Below, in pieces: positions 1 through 5,592 of a DNA stretch of 13,485 bases. Numbering within the stretch: the first letter of the stretch is position 1; each line of letters opens with the position of its first letter. Source of the stretch: an uncultured Collinsella sp. (GTDB taxonomy: Bacteria; Actinomycetota; Coriobacteriia; Coriobacteriales; Coriobacteriaceae). The stretch covers positions 1-13,485 of the forward strand of contig CABUZI010000045.1 of assembly GCA_902496005.1 (NCBI GenBank), given 5' to 3'. The position numbers and the translations under genes are program-made. The notes beneath the pieces are model-generated. The model was not told where the DNA came from, did no database searches, and worked only from the letters and a program-made list of their open reading frames with translations.

Positions 1-105
1 AGGGCGGGTGCTTGCTCAAAATGAGTTCCGCACGCAAAGAAGGCCACTTAATGTGGCCTTCGTCTTGCGCAGGACTGTTCGAAATTTTGAGGAAGCACCC
101 GCCCT
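1..105. repeat. Nested foldback element downstream of gatB
   Basis: Positions 1-22 and 84-105 are inverted copies of each other with one mismatch in 22 (position 92). Inside lies a perfect 9-bp stem, GAAGGCCAC (39-47) and GTGGCCTTC (53-61), with a 5-nt loop. The sequence between the arms is also loosely complementary, so the 105 nt could fold into one long imperfect hairpin. It starts 22 nt after the gatB stop. On the minus strand the inner hairpin is followed by TTTGCG, a weak U tract, so it may end the gatCAB transcript. It could also be a dispersed repeat or MITE-like element. The outer arm reaches the window edge, so the true left boundary is unknown. Confidence 0.6.
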
Positions 106-127
106 GCCGGGGCTCCCGGGTTCCCGT

Positions 128-1804
128 TTACGAGAGCGACGTTCTCAGCAACTCGTTGAAGAGCTTCGGGTTGCCCTTGCCGCGGCTCGCCTTCATGCAC
201 TGGCCCACCAAAAAGCCGATGACCTTCTGGTTGCCGTCACGATACTGCTGCGCCTGATCGGCACAGTTTGCCAGCACCTCGTCCACGATCGGCTGCAGCG
301 CGCAGGCATCGCTCACCTGACGCATACCGCGCTCGTCGACGATCTTGTTGGGGTCGTCACCGGTCTGGGCCATGGCCTCAAAGACCTCGTGAGCCTGGTT
401 GGAGCTAATGGCATCGGTCGCCAGCAGCTTAGCCAGCGCTGCCACCTGAGCCGGCGCGATGCCGGACTCGGCGAGCGACACGCCCGCGCCCTTAAGGTAG
501 GCGATCATCTCGTTCACCAGCAAGTTTGCGACCGTCTGAGCCTCCTTGCCAGCCATACCGGCAGCGGCGGCCTCAAAGAACTCGGCAAACTCGGGGTCGC
601 CGGCGATCTGCTCGGCATCGGCCGCCTTAATACCAAAGTCGGCCTCAAAACGGGCGCGCTTGGCATCGGGCAGCTCGGGAATCTCGCCACGGCAGCGGTC
701 GATAAACTCGTCGTCCAGATCGAACGGCGCCAGGTCGGGATCGGGGAACAGACGATAGTCGTCGGCCGTCTCCTTCACACGCATGACCACGGTGCGCTTG
801 CGGCTGGGCTCCCAGTGGCGGGTCTCCTGATAGATGATGCCGCCCTCCTCGAGCACCTCGGCCTGGCGGCAAATCTCGTAGGCAAGGCCGTCGTGCAGGC
901 TCTTAAACGAGTTGAGGTTCTTAAGCTCGGTCTTGGTGCCCAGCTTGGTCTCGCCGCGGCGGCGCAGCGACACGTTGCCGTCGCAGCGCATGGAGCCCTT
1001 CTCCATGGAGCAGTCCGAAATGCCCAGCGTCACAAAAATGCGACGGAGCTTCTCCATAAACAGGCGAGCCTCCTCAGGCGTGCGCAGGTCGGGCTCGGTG
1101 ACGAGCTCAATCAGCGGCGTGCCGCAGCGGTTGTAGTCGACGAGCGACTCGGCCGCGGCGGTAATGCGGCCCTCGGCACCGCCCACGTGGACCATCTTGG
1201 CGGCGTCCTCCTCCATGTGGATGCGCAGGATGCGAATGGGCACCGTGTAGGAACCGTCCTCGCGACGCTCGGGCATCTGCAGGTTGGACGCATCATAGCT
1301 GGCCAGGTGGCCGGCGCGCTGGTTGCCCTCGCGCATGGTCGACGTCATGGACGTGGACAGGCCCTCGGCGTTGGCCGAGGCGCTCGCCAGGCTCTGGGCC
1401 TCGGCCTCGCCAAACGCGCAGTCGGGGCGCTCGGCGGCACCGCGACCGGTCACATCCAGATCCAGGTGACCGTACATGGCAAAAGCGACCGGACCCTGCG
1501 TGGTCTGGAAGTTCTTGGCCATATCGGGATAGAAGTAGTGCTTGCGGTAGAACATCGAGTGGCGCTGGATCTCGCAGTTGGTGGCGAGGCCGGCCTTGAC
1601 GATGCTCTCGATGGCGCGCTTGTTGGGCACCGGCAGGGCGCCGGGCAGGCCCAGGCACACCGGGCACACGTTGGCGTTGGGCTCGTCATCGTGGCTGAGC
1701 TTGCAGTTGCAGAACATCTTGGTATCGAGTGCGGTGAGCTCGGTATGGATCTCCAGGCCGATCACGGCCTCCCAATCCTGTAGGACCTCGGAAAGCTCCT
1801 TCAT
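128..1804 (-). CDS. gatB: Aspartyl/glutamyl-tRNA(Asn/Gln) amidotransferase subunit B
   Basis: This is the tRNA-binding kinase subunit of GatCAB. The complex phosphorylates and amidates Glu-tRNA(Gln) (and Asp-tRNA(Asn) where needed) in the cytoplasm using ammonia delivered from GatA. The N-terminus has the family signature IGLEIHTEL (residues 15-23) and the zinc-binding cysteines C32, C34, C47 and C50 (FCNC, then CPVCLGLPG). HMEEDA at about 196-201 is the conserved core, and the C-terminal ~150 residues form the helical and YqeY-like tail. At 558 residues it is longer than the usual ~475-500. The excess appears to be an insertion at about residues 118-187, between the FYPD segment and HMEEDA. 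The ATG overlaps the gatA stop (TAATG) and GGGAGG lies upstream, so translational coupling is likely. It is the last gene of gatCAB. Confidence 0.96.
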   Translation of the reverse strand: MKELSEVLQDWEAVIGLEIHTELTALDTKMFCNCKLSHDDEPNANVCPVCLGLPGALPVPNKRAIESIVKAGLATNCEIQRHSMFYRKHYFYPDMAKNFQTTQGPVAFAMYGHLDLDVTGRGAAERPDCAFGEAEAQSLASASANAEGLSTSMTSTMREGNQRAGHLASYDASNLQMPERREDGSYTVPIRILRIHMEEDAAKMVHVGGAEGRITAAAESLVDYNRCGTPLIELVTEPDLRTPEEARLFMEKLRRIFVTLGISDCSMEKGSMRCDGNVSLRRRGETKLGTKTELKNLNSFKSLHDGLAYEICRQAEVLEEGGIIYQETRHWEPSRKRTVVMRVKETADDYRLFPDPDLAPFDLDDEFIDRCRGEIPELPDAKRARFEADFGIKAADAEQIAGDPEFAEFFEAAAAGMAGKEAQTVANLLVNEMIAYLKGAGVSLAESGIAPAQVAALAKLLATDAISSNQAHEVFEAMAQTGDDPNKIVDERGMRQVSDACALQPIVDEVLANCADQAQQYRDGNQKVIGFLVGQCMKASRGKGNPKLFNELLRTSLS

Positions 1805-3318
1805 TACAGCTCGCCTCCCTTCCCGGCAAAATCGGGCGCGACGGAAAGCGCGGGCGCACCCGTGGCGGCATCGGCAAAGCCGCGCTCCAGGGCGCGGGCA
1901 AACGTGAGCAGCTGACGGTCCTTAAAGGCCGGACCCACCAGCTGGGCAGAAACGGGCAGCTGAGTGTCCTCGCCCAGGCCCAGCGGCACCGAGATGCCAC
2001 CGTTGCCGCAAATGTTGAGCGAGATGGTGTACAGGTCGGAGAGATACATCTGCGTGGGGTCGCTGATCTCGCCAAACTTAAAGGCCGTGCGCGGCGATGC
2101 GGGCATGAGGATGGTGTCCACCTTGGCATACGCGGCATCGTAGTCCTGCGTGATGAGCGTGCGGGCCTTTTGCGCGGCGTAGTAGTACTTGTCGTACACG
2201 CCCGAGCTCAGCAGGTAGGCGCCGAGCATCTGACGGCGCTTGGCCTCAGCACCAAAGCCGTGGGCGCGCGACAGCGAGCTCTGGTCGGACAGGTTGGCGC
2301 AGCCCTCCTCCTGGTAGCCATAGCGAATGCCGTCGAAGCGGGCCAGGTTGGAGAACGCCTCGGCCGGGCCGATGACGTAGTAGGCGGCGATGGCGGCGTC
2401 CAGGTGCGGCAGGTCGACCTCGACCAGCTCGGCGCCCTGGTTCTGCAGCTCCTGGGCGGCGCGCTGAACAGCGGCCTTGACCTCGGGCGTCAGGCCCTCG
2501 GCCTCCATAAACGCGGGGATGATGCCCACGCGCTTGCCCTCGATGCTGTCGTTGAGGTGCTCGGTAAAGTCGACGGCGCAATCCTGGCTGGTGCAGTCGT
2601 ACGGATCATGGCCCGCGCCGGTAAGCGCGTTCATGGCCAGCGCGACATCCTCGACCGTGCGGCCAAAGGGACCCACCTGGTCGAGCGACGAGCCAAAGGC
2701 GACCACGCCGTAACGGCTCACGGCGCCATACGTGGGCTTAAAGCCCACCACGCCGCACAGCGACGCCGGCTGGCGAATGGAGCCGCCGGTGTCCGAGCCC
2801 AGCGAGAGCGCGACCTCGCCCGCGGCGACGGCGGCAGCGGAGCCGCCCGAGGAGCCGCCGGGCACGCGCTCGGTATCCCAGGGGTTGTTGGTGCGGTGGA
2901 ACGCCGAGCTCTCGGTGGAGCTGCCAAAGGCAAACTCGTCCATGTTGGCCTTGCCCATGGGCAGGCAGCCGGCATCGAGCATGCGCTGGACGCAGGTAGC
3001 GGTGTAGACGCTCTGGTAGTCCCCGAGCATGCGGGAAGCGCAGGTGGTACGCGTGCCCACGAGGTTCATGTTGTCCTTGATGGCCAGCGGCACGCCCGCG
3101 AGCGGGGGCAGCGGCTTGCCTGCGGCACGGTCGGCATCCACGCGAGCGGCGGCCTCGAGCGCAAGCTCGGGCGCCACCTGCAGGAATGCCTGGACCCCAC
3201 CTTCGCGCGCCTCGATGGCGGCAAGGGAGGCCTGGGCCACCTCGGTAGCGGTAAAGTCGCCGGCGGCAACGCCCGCGGCGATCTGGGCAGCGGTAAGGGA
3301 ATCGAAGCTTAGCGCCAT
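1804..3318 (-). CDS. gatA: Glutamyl-tRNA(Gln) amidotransferase subunit A (amidase)
   Basis: This is the glutaminase subunit of GatCAB: it hydrolyses glutamine and channels ammonia to GatB. The 504 residues match the family size. It belongs to the amidase signature family, with the Ser-cisSer-Lys triad visible as K81 (AIKDN), S156 (PGGSSGGSA) and S180 (DTGGSIRQPAS). These are in the same relative spacing as the known triad of Staphylococcus GatA. The glycine/serine-rich core runs from about 150 to 200, and SLDQVGPFGR follows as expected. Start and stop both overlap neighbours by one base (TAATG with gatC upstream and gatB downstream). A GGGGGAG Shine-Dalgarno sits ahead of the ATG inside the end of gatC. 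No damage is visible. Confidence 0.97.
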   Translation of the reverse strand: MALSFDSLTAAQIAAGVAAGDFTATEVAQASLAAIEAREGGVQAFLQVAPELALEAAARVDADRAAGKPLPPLAGVPLAIKDNMNLVGTRTTCASRMLGDYQSVYTATCVQRMLDAGCLPMGKANMDEFAFGSSTESSAFHRTNNPWDTERVPGGSSGGSAAAVAAGEVALSLGSDTGGSIRQPASLCGVVGFKPTYGAVSRYGVVAFGSSLDQVGPFGRTVEDVALAMNALTGAGHDPYDCTSQDCAVDFTEHLNDSIEGKRVGIIPAFMEAEGLTPEVKAAVQRAAQELQNQGAELVEVDLPHLDAAIAAYYVIGPAEAFSNLARFDGIRYGYQEEGCANLSDQSSLSRAHGFGAEAKRRQMLGAYLLSSGVYDKYYYAAQKARTLITQDYDAAYAKVDTILMPASPRTAFKFGEISDPTQMYLSDLYTISLNICGNGGISVPLGLGEDTQLPVSAQLVGPAFKDRQLLTFARALERGFADAATGAPALSVAPDFAGKGGEL

Positions 3319-3629
3319 TACTCGCTCTCCCCCTCTCCCAAAATGGACGGCACGCGGAAGTAGCGGTCGCGCGCGCTGCCGGCGTTTTCGAGCGCGACGT
3401 CGAGCGGCAGGTCGCGCTCGGGCTCGCGCAGGTCATCGCCCATCACGTTGGACAGGCTTCCGATAGGATGGAACGTGGGCTCCACGTCGGGCAAGTCATA
3501 TTGCAAGACGGGCTCGAGCATCTGGACGGCGTCGTTCATGTAGGACGTCATCTGGGCGAGCTCGTCATCGGTCAGTGCGATCTTTGCGTACTCGGCGATG
3601 CCGCGCACGTCTTTCTCGCTGAGTGCCAT
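3318..3629 (-). CDS. gatC: Glutamyl-tRNA(Gln) amidotransferase subunit C
   Basis: This is the small wrapping subunit that holds GatA and GatB together. The 103-residue product begins MALSEKDVRGIAEYAKIALT and contains the family pattern of an N-terminal helix pair followed by a proline-rich segment (residues ~45-60) and a DLPLDVALENA stretch near the end. I chose the ATG at 3629 rather than an in-frame ATG at 3647. AAGGGAG lies 7 nt ahead of the 3629 start, and GatC proteins normally begin with a short lead before the conserved helix. It is the first gene of gatCAB and overlaps gatA by one base. Confidence 0.93.
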   Translation of the reverse strand: MALSEKDVRGIAEYAKIALTDDELAQMTSYMNDAVQMLEPVLQYDLPDVEPTFHPIGSLSNVMGDDLREPERDLPLDVALENAGSARDRYFRVPSILGEGESE

Positions 3630-3664
3630 AGGCGCTCCCTTCCGCATAACAGATAAACCGCTCT

Positions 3665-3670
3665 AGTATA
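3665..3670 (-). promoter_or_regulatory. Candidate -10 box for gatCAB
   Basis: On the minus strand TATACT lies about 36 nt ahead of the gatC ATG, giving a leader of roughly 30 nt. No good -35 hexamer sits at 16-18 nt. A small inverted repeat (CCAA/TTGG) lies just upstream at about 3674-3687. Seen in sequence only. Confidence 0.4.
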
Positions 3671-3727
3671 CAAGCCAACGCCGCTTGGAGCAGGTGCTTT
3701 ACCCAAATGCAGCGAAAACGTAACGAG

Positions 3728-3757
3728 GGCGGCGGGCTGGCAGGCGGCGGGCTGGCG
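3728..3757. repeat. 15-bp G+C-rich tandem repeat (two units)
   Basis: Two adjacent 15-bp units (3728-3742 and 3743-3757) of the form GGCGGCGGGCTGGCA/G differ at the last base only. They are followed by degenerate AGCGAAA-CCGT copies to about 3800. The region lies between the gatC promoter and the end of the sortase gene and has no convincing gene on either strand. Confidence 0.5.
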
Positions 3758-3807
3758 GTTCTGCAGCGAAACCGTACCGTCCATAGCGAAAACCGTCTCG
3801 CCCGCAA

Positions 3808-3871
3808 CGAAAAGCATCACAACATTCGACGCTTTTCGCCAAAATCGATATTTTCATCGAATGTTGTGATG
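3808..3871 (-). terminator. Long inverted repeat with overlapping alternative hairpin, possible sortase terminator
   Basis: A perfect 15-bp inverted repeat CATCACAACATTCGA (3815-3829) pairs with 3857-3871 across a 27-nt spacer. A second perfect 8-bp pair, CGAAAAGC (3808-3815) with GCTTTTCG (3831-3838), has its loop inside the left arm of the first, so the two folds compete or could form a pseudoknot-like arrangement. On the minus strand the long stem is followed by CTTTTCGTT, so it could end the sortase transcript, about 65 nt after the sortase stop. A dispersed repeat is the alternative. Confidence 0.45.
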
Positions 3872-3884
3872 GTTTGGAAGTTCC

Positions 3885-3922
3885 GACCACCACAAAGGTG
3901 CCTGTCCCCATTGTGGTGGTTC
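3885..3922. repeat. 38-bp palindromic repeat, copy 1
   Basis: A 10-bp perfect inverted repeat (ACCACCACAA at 3886-3895, TTGTGGTGGT at 3911-3920) surrounds a 15-nt loop containing GGTGCCTGTCCCC. A second copy at 12933-12970 matches at 35 of 38 positions. The copy begins 11 nt after the sortase stop codon on the same strand. It looks like a REP-type dispersed palindrome. The GGGGACAGGCACC loop resembles palindromes associated with Y1 (RAYT) transposases in other bacteria, which I recall and cannot verify here. Confidence 0.75.
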
Positions 3923-3933
3923 TGGAGAATGTC

Positions 3934-4872
3934 TTATGCCGAGGCCTTGGCCTTGCGGCGCTTGCGGACCGCGTGGATCACGATGTCCAGCAGCAACAGC
4001 ACAATGGCTACGACCACGATAAGCACGGCAAACTCGCGCTTGCCCCAGTGGCGGCCGGCCAGCGACTTTTGCTTGTCGACGTCCTTCTTGTTGTACTTGG
4101 TACGCACGCAATGCACCAGCAGGCGATGGTCGTTCACGCCGTAGGGCGTGCAGGTGACAAGCGTCACCTTGTCGGCGCCCGGCTCGATGGTCAGTGACTC
4201 CATCTCTTCGGGCAGCACGACCTCGGAGTCCATCATCTTGTAGGCGAGCGTCTTGTTCATGGTGTGCAGCAGCACCAGGTCGCCGGGCTCCAGCGAATGG
4301 ATGTCGTCGAACATGCTCAGGTTGCGCATGCCCGAGTGCGCTGTGAGCACGCAATGCGTCGAGGTGCCGCCCACCGGCAGGCTCGTGCCCTCCAGGTGGC
4401 CGACGCCCGCCATAAGGACTTCCTCGCTCGTGCCGTGGTAGATGGGCATGCTCACGTCGATGGAGGGGATCTCGACCCAGCTCATCATGGGGTCGCGGTC
4501 AAAGATGAGCTGCTGGGCGTAGGGCTCGATCTGGTCGGCGGGAAGCTCGGTGGCCTCGCCCGCCAGCTGCTCGTTAAAGGAGCGCGCCTGGAGCAGGATG
4601 CGCTCGCGCTCCTCGGCAGACAACGCGTCCACGGTGCTGGACACCGTGCTGATCTGGTTGAACACGCCCGAAGCCTCGAGCCGGTCCAAGATCCACGGCC
4701 AGGTCATAAGGCCCACGCCAATAAGGATGATAACGATGGTGATGAGCCGGTCAGCCCAGCGCGGCAGTCGCTTGCGGCGGCGCTTGGGCTTTGGTTGAGG
4801 TTTGGGCTGAGGGCCTGAGCCACCGTTGGCCGCGGCGTTATTGCTCTTCATATGTTTGGCGCCCTGCACCAT
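3934..4872 (-). CDS. Class C (pilin-polymerising) sortase
   Basis: This membrane transpeptidase cleaves LPXTG-type sorting signals and joins pilin subunits through a lysine isopeptide bond outside the cell. The 312-residue product has a basic, proline/lysine-rich cytoplasmic head, a first membrane helix (about 42-63), the sortase core, and a C-terminal membrane helix (about 281-301) with a basic tail; this two-helix layout is typical of class C. The core starts with WVEIPSIDVSMPIYHGTS and includes HLEGTSLPVGG. The catalytic residues are H179 (LTAHSG), C241 (TLVTCTPYG) and R250 (NDHRLLV). The usual DP(W/F/Y) lid motif is not seen; EPY (116-118) is the nearest equivalent. AGGAG lies 9 nt ahead of the ATG at 4872; a GTG one codon earlier (4875) is also possible. 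It lies downstream of the pilin genes but is separated from them by a terminator and about 0.7 kb, so it probably has its own promoter. Confidence 0.94.
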   Translation of the reverse strand: MVQGAKHMKSNNAAANGGSGPQPKPQPKPKRRRKRLPRWADRLITIVIILIGVGLMTWPWILDRLEASGVFNQISTVSSTVDALSAEERERILLQARSFNEQLAGEATELPADQIEPYAQQLIFDRDPMMSWVEIPSIDVSMPIYHGTSEEVLMAGVGHLEGTSLPVGGTSTHCVLTAHSGMRNLSMFDDIHSLEPGDLVLLHTMNKTLAYKMMDSEVVLPEEMESLTIEPGADKVTLVTCTPYGVNDHRLLVHCVRTKYNKKDVDKQKSLAGRHWGKREFAVLIVVVAIVLLLLDIVIHAVRKRRKAKASA

Positions 4873-4910
4873 CACCGGTCACTCCTCTACAACTCAGGTT
4901 GTCTAAACAA

Positions 4911-4916
4911 ATAATA
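4911..4916 (-). promoter_or_regulatory. Weak -10 candidate for the sortase gene
   Basis: TATTAT on the minus strand lies 38 nt before the sortase ATG. TTGTCC occurs upstream but at 23 nt, which is too far for a normal -35 element. The assignment is tentative. Confidence 0.25.
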
Positions 4917-5005
4917 GCCGATTAGCGAGCTCATGCGCCGGACAACGCAGCTAGACAGCATTGTGCGGCGCGAGCATAGGCCAGCATTTGCGTTTTCAAA
5001 ATGTT

Positions 5006-5035
5006 CCGAATCGGTGGGGCGATTCGGGATACAAT
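5006..5035 (+). promoter_or_regulatory. Palindromic operator-like site abutting a -10-like TACAAT
   Basis: CCGAATCG (5006-5013) and CGATTCGG (5020-5027) form a perfect 8-bp inverted repeat with a 6-nt spacer. TACAAT follows at 5030-5035. No clear -35 hexamer is visible; the palindrome occupies that place, so a bound regulator could control or replace it. A start 7 nt after TACAAT would be 5042, the first base of the paired stem of the RNA candidate that follows. Confidence 0.4.
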
Positions 5036-5041
5036 GTCAAT

Positions 5042-5140
5042 AGAAAACGACGCACCCCGCGTAAATGTTTGGGAGCGCGGGCGGCCTAGTTTTCTGGTTT
5101 TGTTAAATGCCCGGGATCCTACCCCCGGGCATTCTTATTT
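5042..5140 (+). ncRNA. Candidate structured small RNA
   Basis: No family is recognised. The segment has an outer stem AGAAAAC/GTTTTCT (5042-5048 with 5089-5095), an inner stem CCCGCG/CGCGGG (5056-5061 with 5076-5081), and then a 10-bp terminator-like stem (5106-5133) followed by CTTATTT. A -10-like TACAAT lies just upstream. Together these would give an RNA of about 95-100 nt. Its 3' end meets the 3' end of a convergent small gene (5135-5287), so it could pair with that mRNA. No reading frame here looks coding. The evidence is structural only, and expression is unproven. Confidence 0.4.
5106..5133. terminator. Bidirectional terminator-like hairpin
   Basis: There is a perfect 10-bp stem, AATGCCCGGG (5106-5115) with CCCGGGCATT (5124-5133), and an 8-nt loop. 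On the plus strand it is followed by CTTATTT; on the minus strand by TAACAAAACC. It sits one base after the stop codon of the minus-strand small gene and would end transcripts from both sides. Confidence 0.6.
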
Positions 5141-5287
5141 GCGCTTGTTGCGGCGCAAATGCCTTCTACCGTCCGCACCGCGCGTGCGCCTACGGACCTT
5201 AAACCGAACTTCATACGAGTCAAGAAACGCGATGACGAACGAGCCCACCGCCGCGAGGGCGGCGAGCGCGTTAAGGAATTTCAGCAT
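5135..5287 (-). CDS. Small single-pass membrane peptide (50 residues), function unknown
   Basis: I do not recognise a family. The start at 5287 is set by a strong Shine-Dalgarno GGAGGT six bases ahead of the ATG; a longer in-frame reading to 5365 lacks such a site. The product has a hydrophobic helix at about residues 4-22 (LKFLNALAALAAVGSFVIAFL), then a short polar stretch and a highly basic tail ending HLRRNKRK. A short helix plus charged tail is the layout of many type I toxins and of other small membrane proteins. An inverted repeat (5137-5144 with 5153-5160) lies in the last codons and the terminator hairpin follows at once. It is separated from the pilin genes by a terminator, so it has its own transcript if expressed. 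Confidence 0.5.
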   Translation of the reverse strand: MLKFLNALAALAAVGSFVIAFLDSYEVRFKVRRRTRGADGRRHLRRNKRK

Positions 5288-5343
5288 ATGGTGACCTCCG
5301 ATCGAGTCGTCGGCCGCCCGCGCACGGAATGCGTCGCAAGGGT

Positions 5344-5364
5344 ATTTTACTGCGAGCACTCGCA
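5344..5364 (-). promoter_or_regulatory. Possible promoter/operator for the small membrane peptide gene
   Basis: On the minus strand TAAAAT (5344-5349) lies about 60 nt before the small gene's ATG. Immediately upstream is the palindrome TGCGAG-CA-CTCGCA (5351-5364). There is no good -35 match. An operator overlapping the promoter spacer is plausible but untested. Confidence 0.3.
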
Positions 5365-5461
5365 CTTACAGCTGGTAAACGCAATATTTGCAAACATCTG
5401 TTCGATATTCATACGCTTGATCCATCGAGCAATGGAGGCTGGCTGCGTTATCCCAAAAGAA

Positions 5462-5492
5462 CGGGGCAGACTCCAGTGCGGAGTCTGCCCCG
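5462..5492 (-). terminator. Strong rho-independent terminator of the pilin operon
   Basis: A perfect 13-bp stem (5462-5474 with 5480-5492; CGGGGCAGACTCC arm) with a 5-nt loop is followed on the minus strand by TTCTTTT. It lies about 100 nt after the backbone pilin stop, so it should end the tip-minor-backbone transcript and leave the sortase outside the operon. Confidence 0.85.
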
Positions 5493-5592
5493 AAAAAAGA
5501 ATGGCAAAGCAAGAACGTCGATGGACGAGAAAAGTGTCCGCAAGTCTCATGGCCATCACATCCCACCTGCCAAAGGGATGGGTGAGTGAGCG

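Noticed and set aside
8..1783. Long plus-strand open frame of 591 codons opposite gatB
   Set aside because: It is the antisense shadow of gatB in G+C-rich DNA. The composition is repetitive, it has no known domain, and the minus strand carries an unmistakable GatB.
2170..3312. Plus-strand open frame of 380 codons opposite gatA
   Set aside because: It is antisense to a complete GatA with its catalytic triad, with no ribosome site of note and no recognisable domain.
5035..5040. Minus-strand TTGACA as a -35 for the sortase
   Set aside because: The position 17 nt downstream holds a G+C-rich sequence (CCACCG) with no -10 likeness, and it is about 165 nt from the sortase start.
5347..5559. Minus-strand 70-codon frame in the pilin-sortase gap
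   Set aside because: It runs straight through the strong terminator stem at 5462-5492 and has no good start signal.
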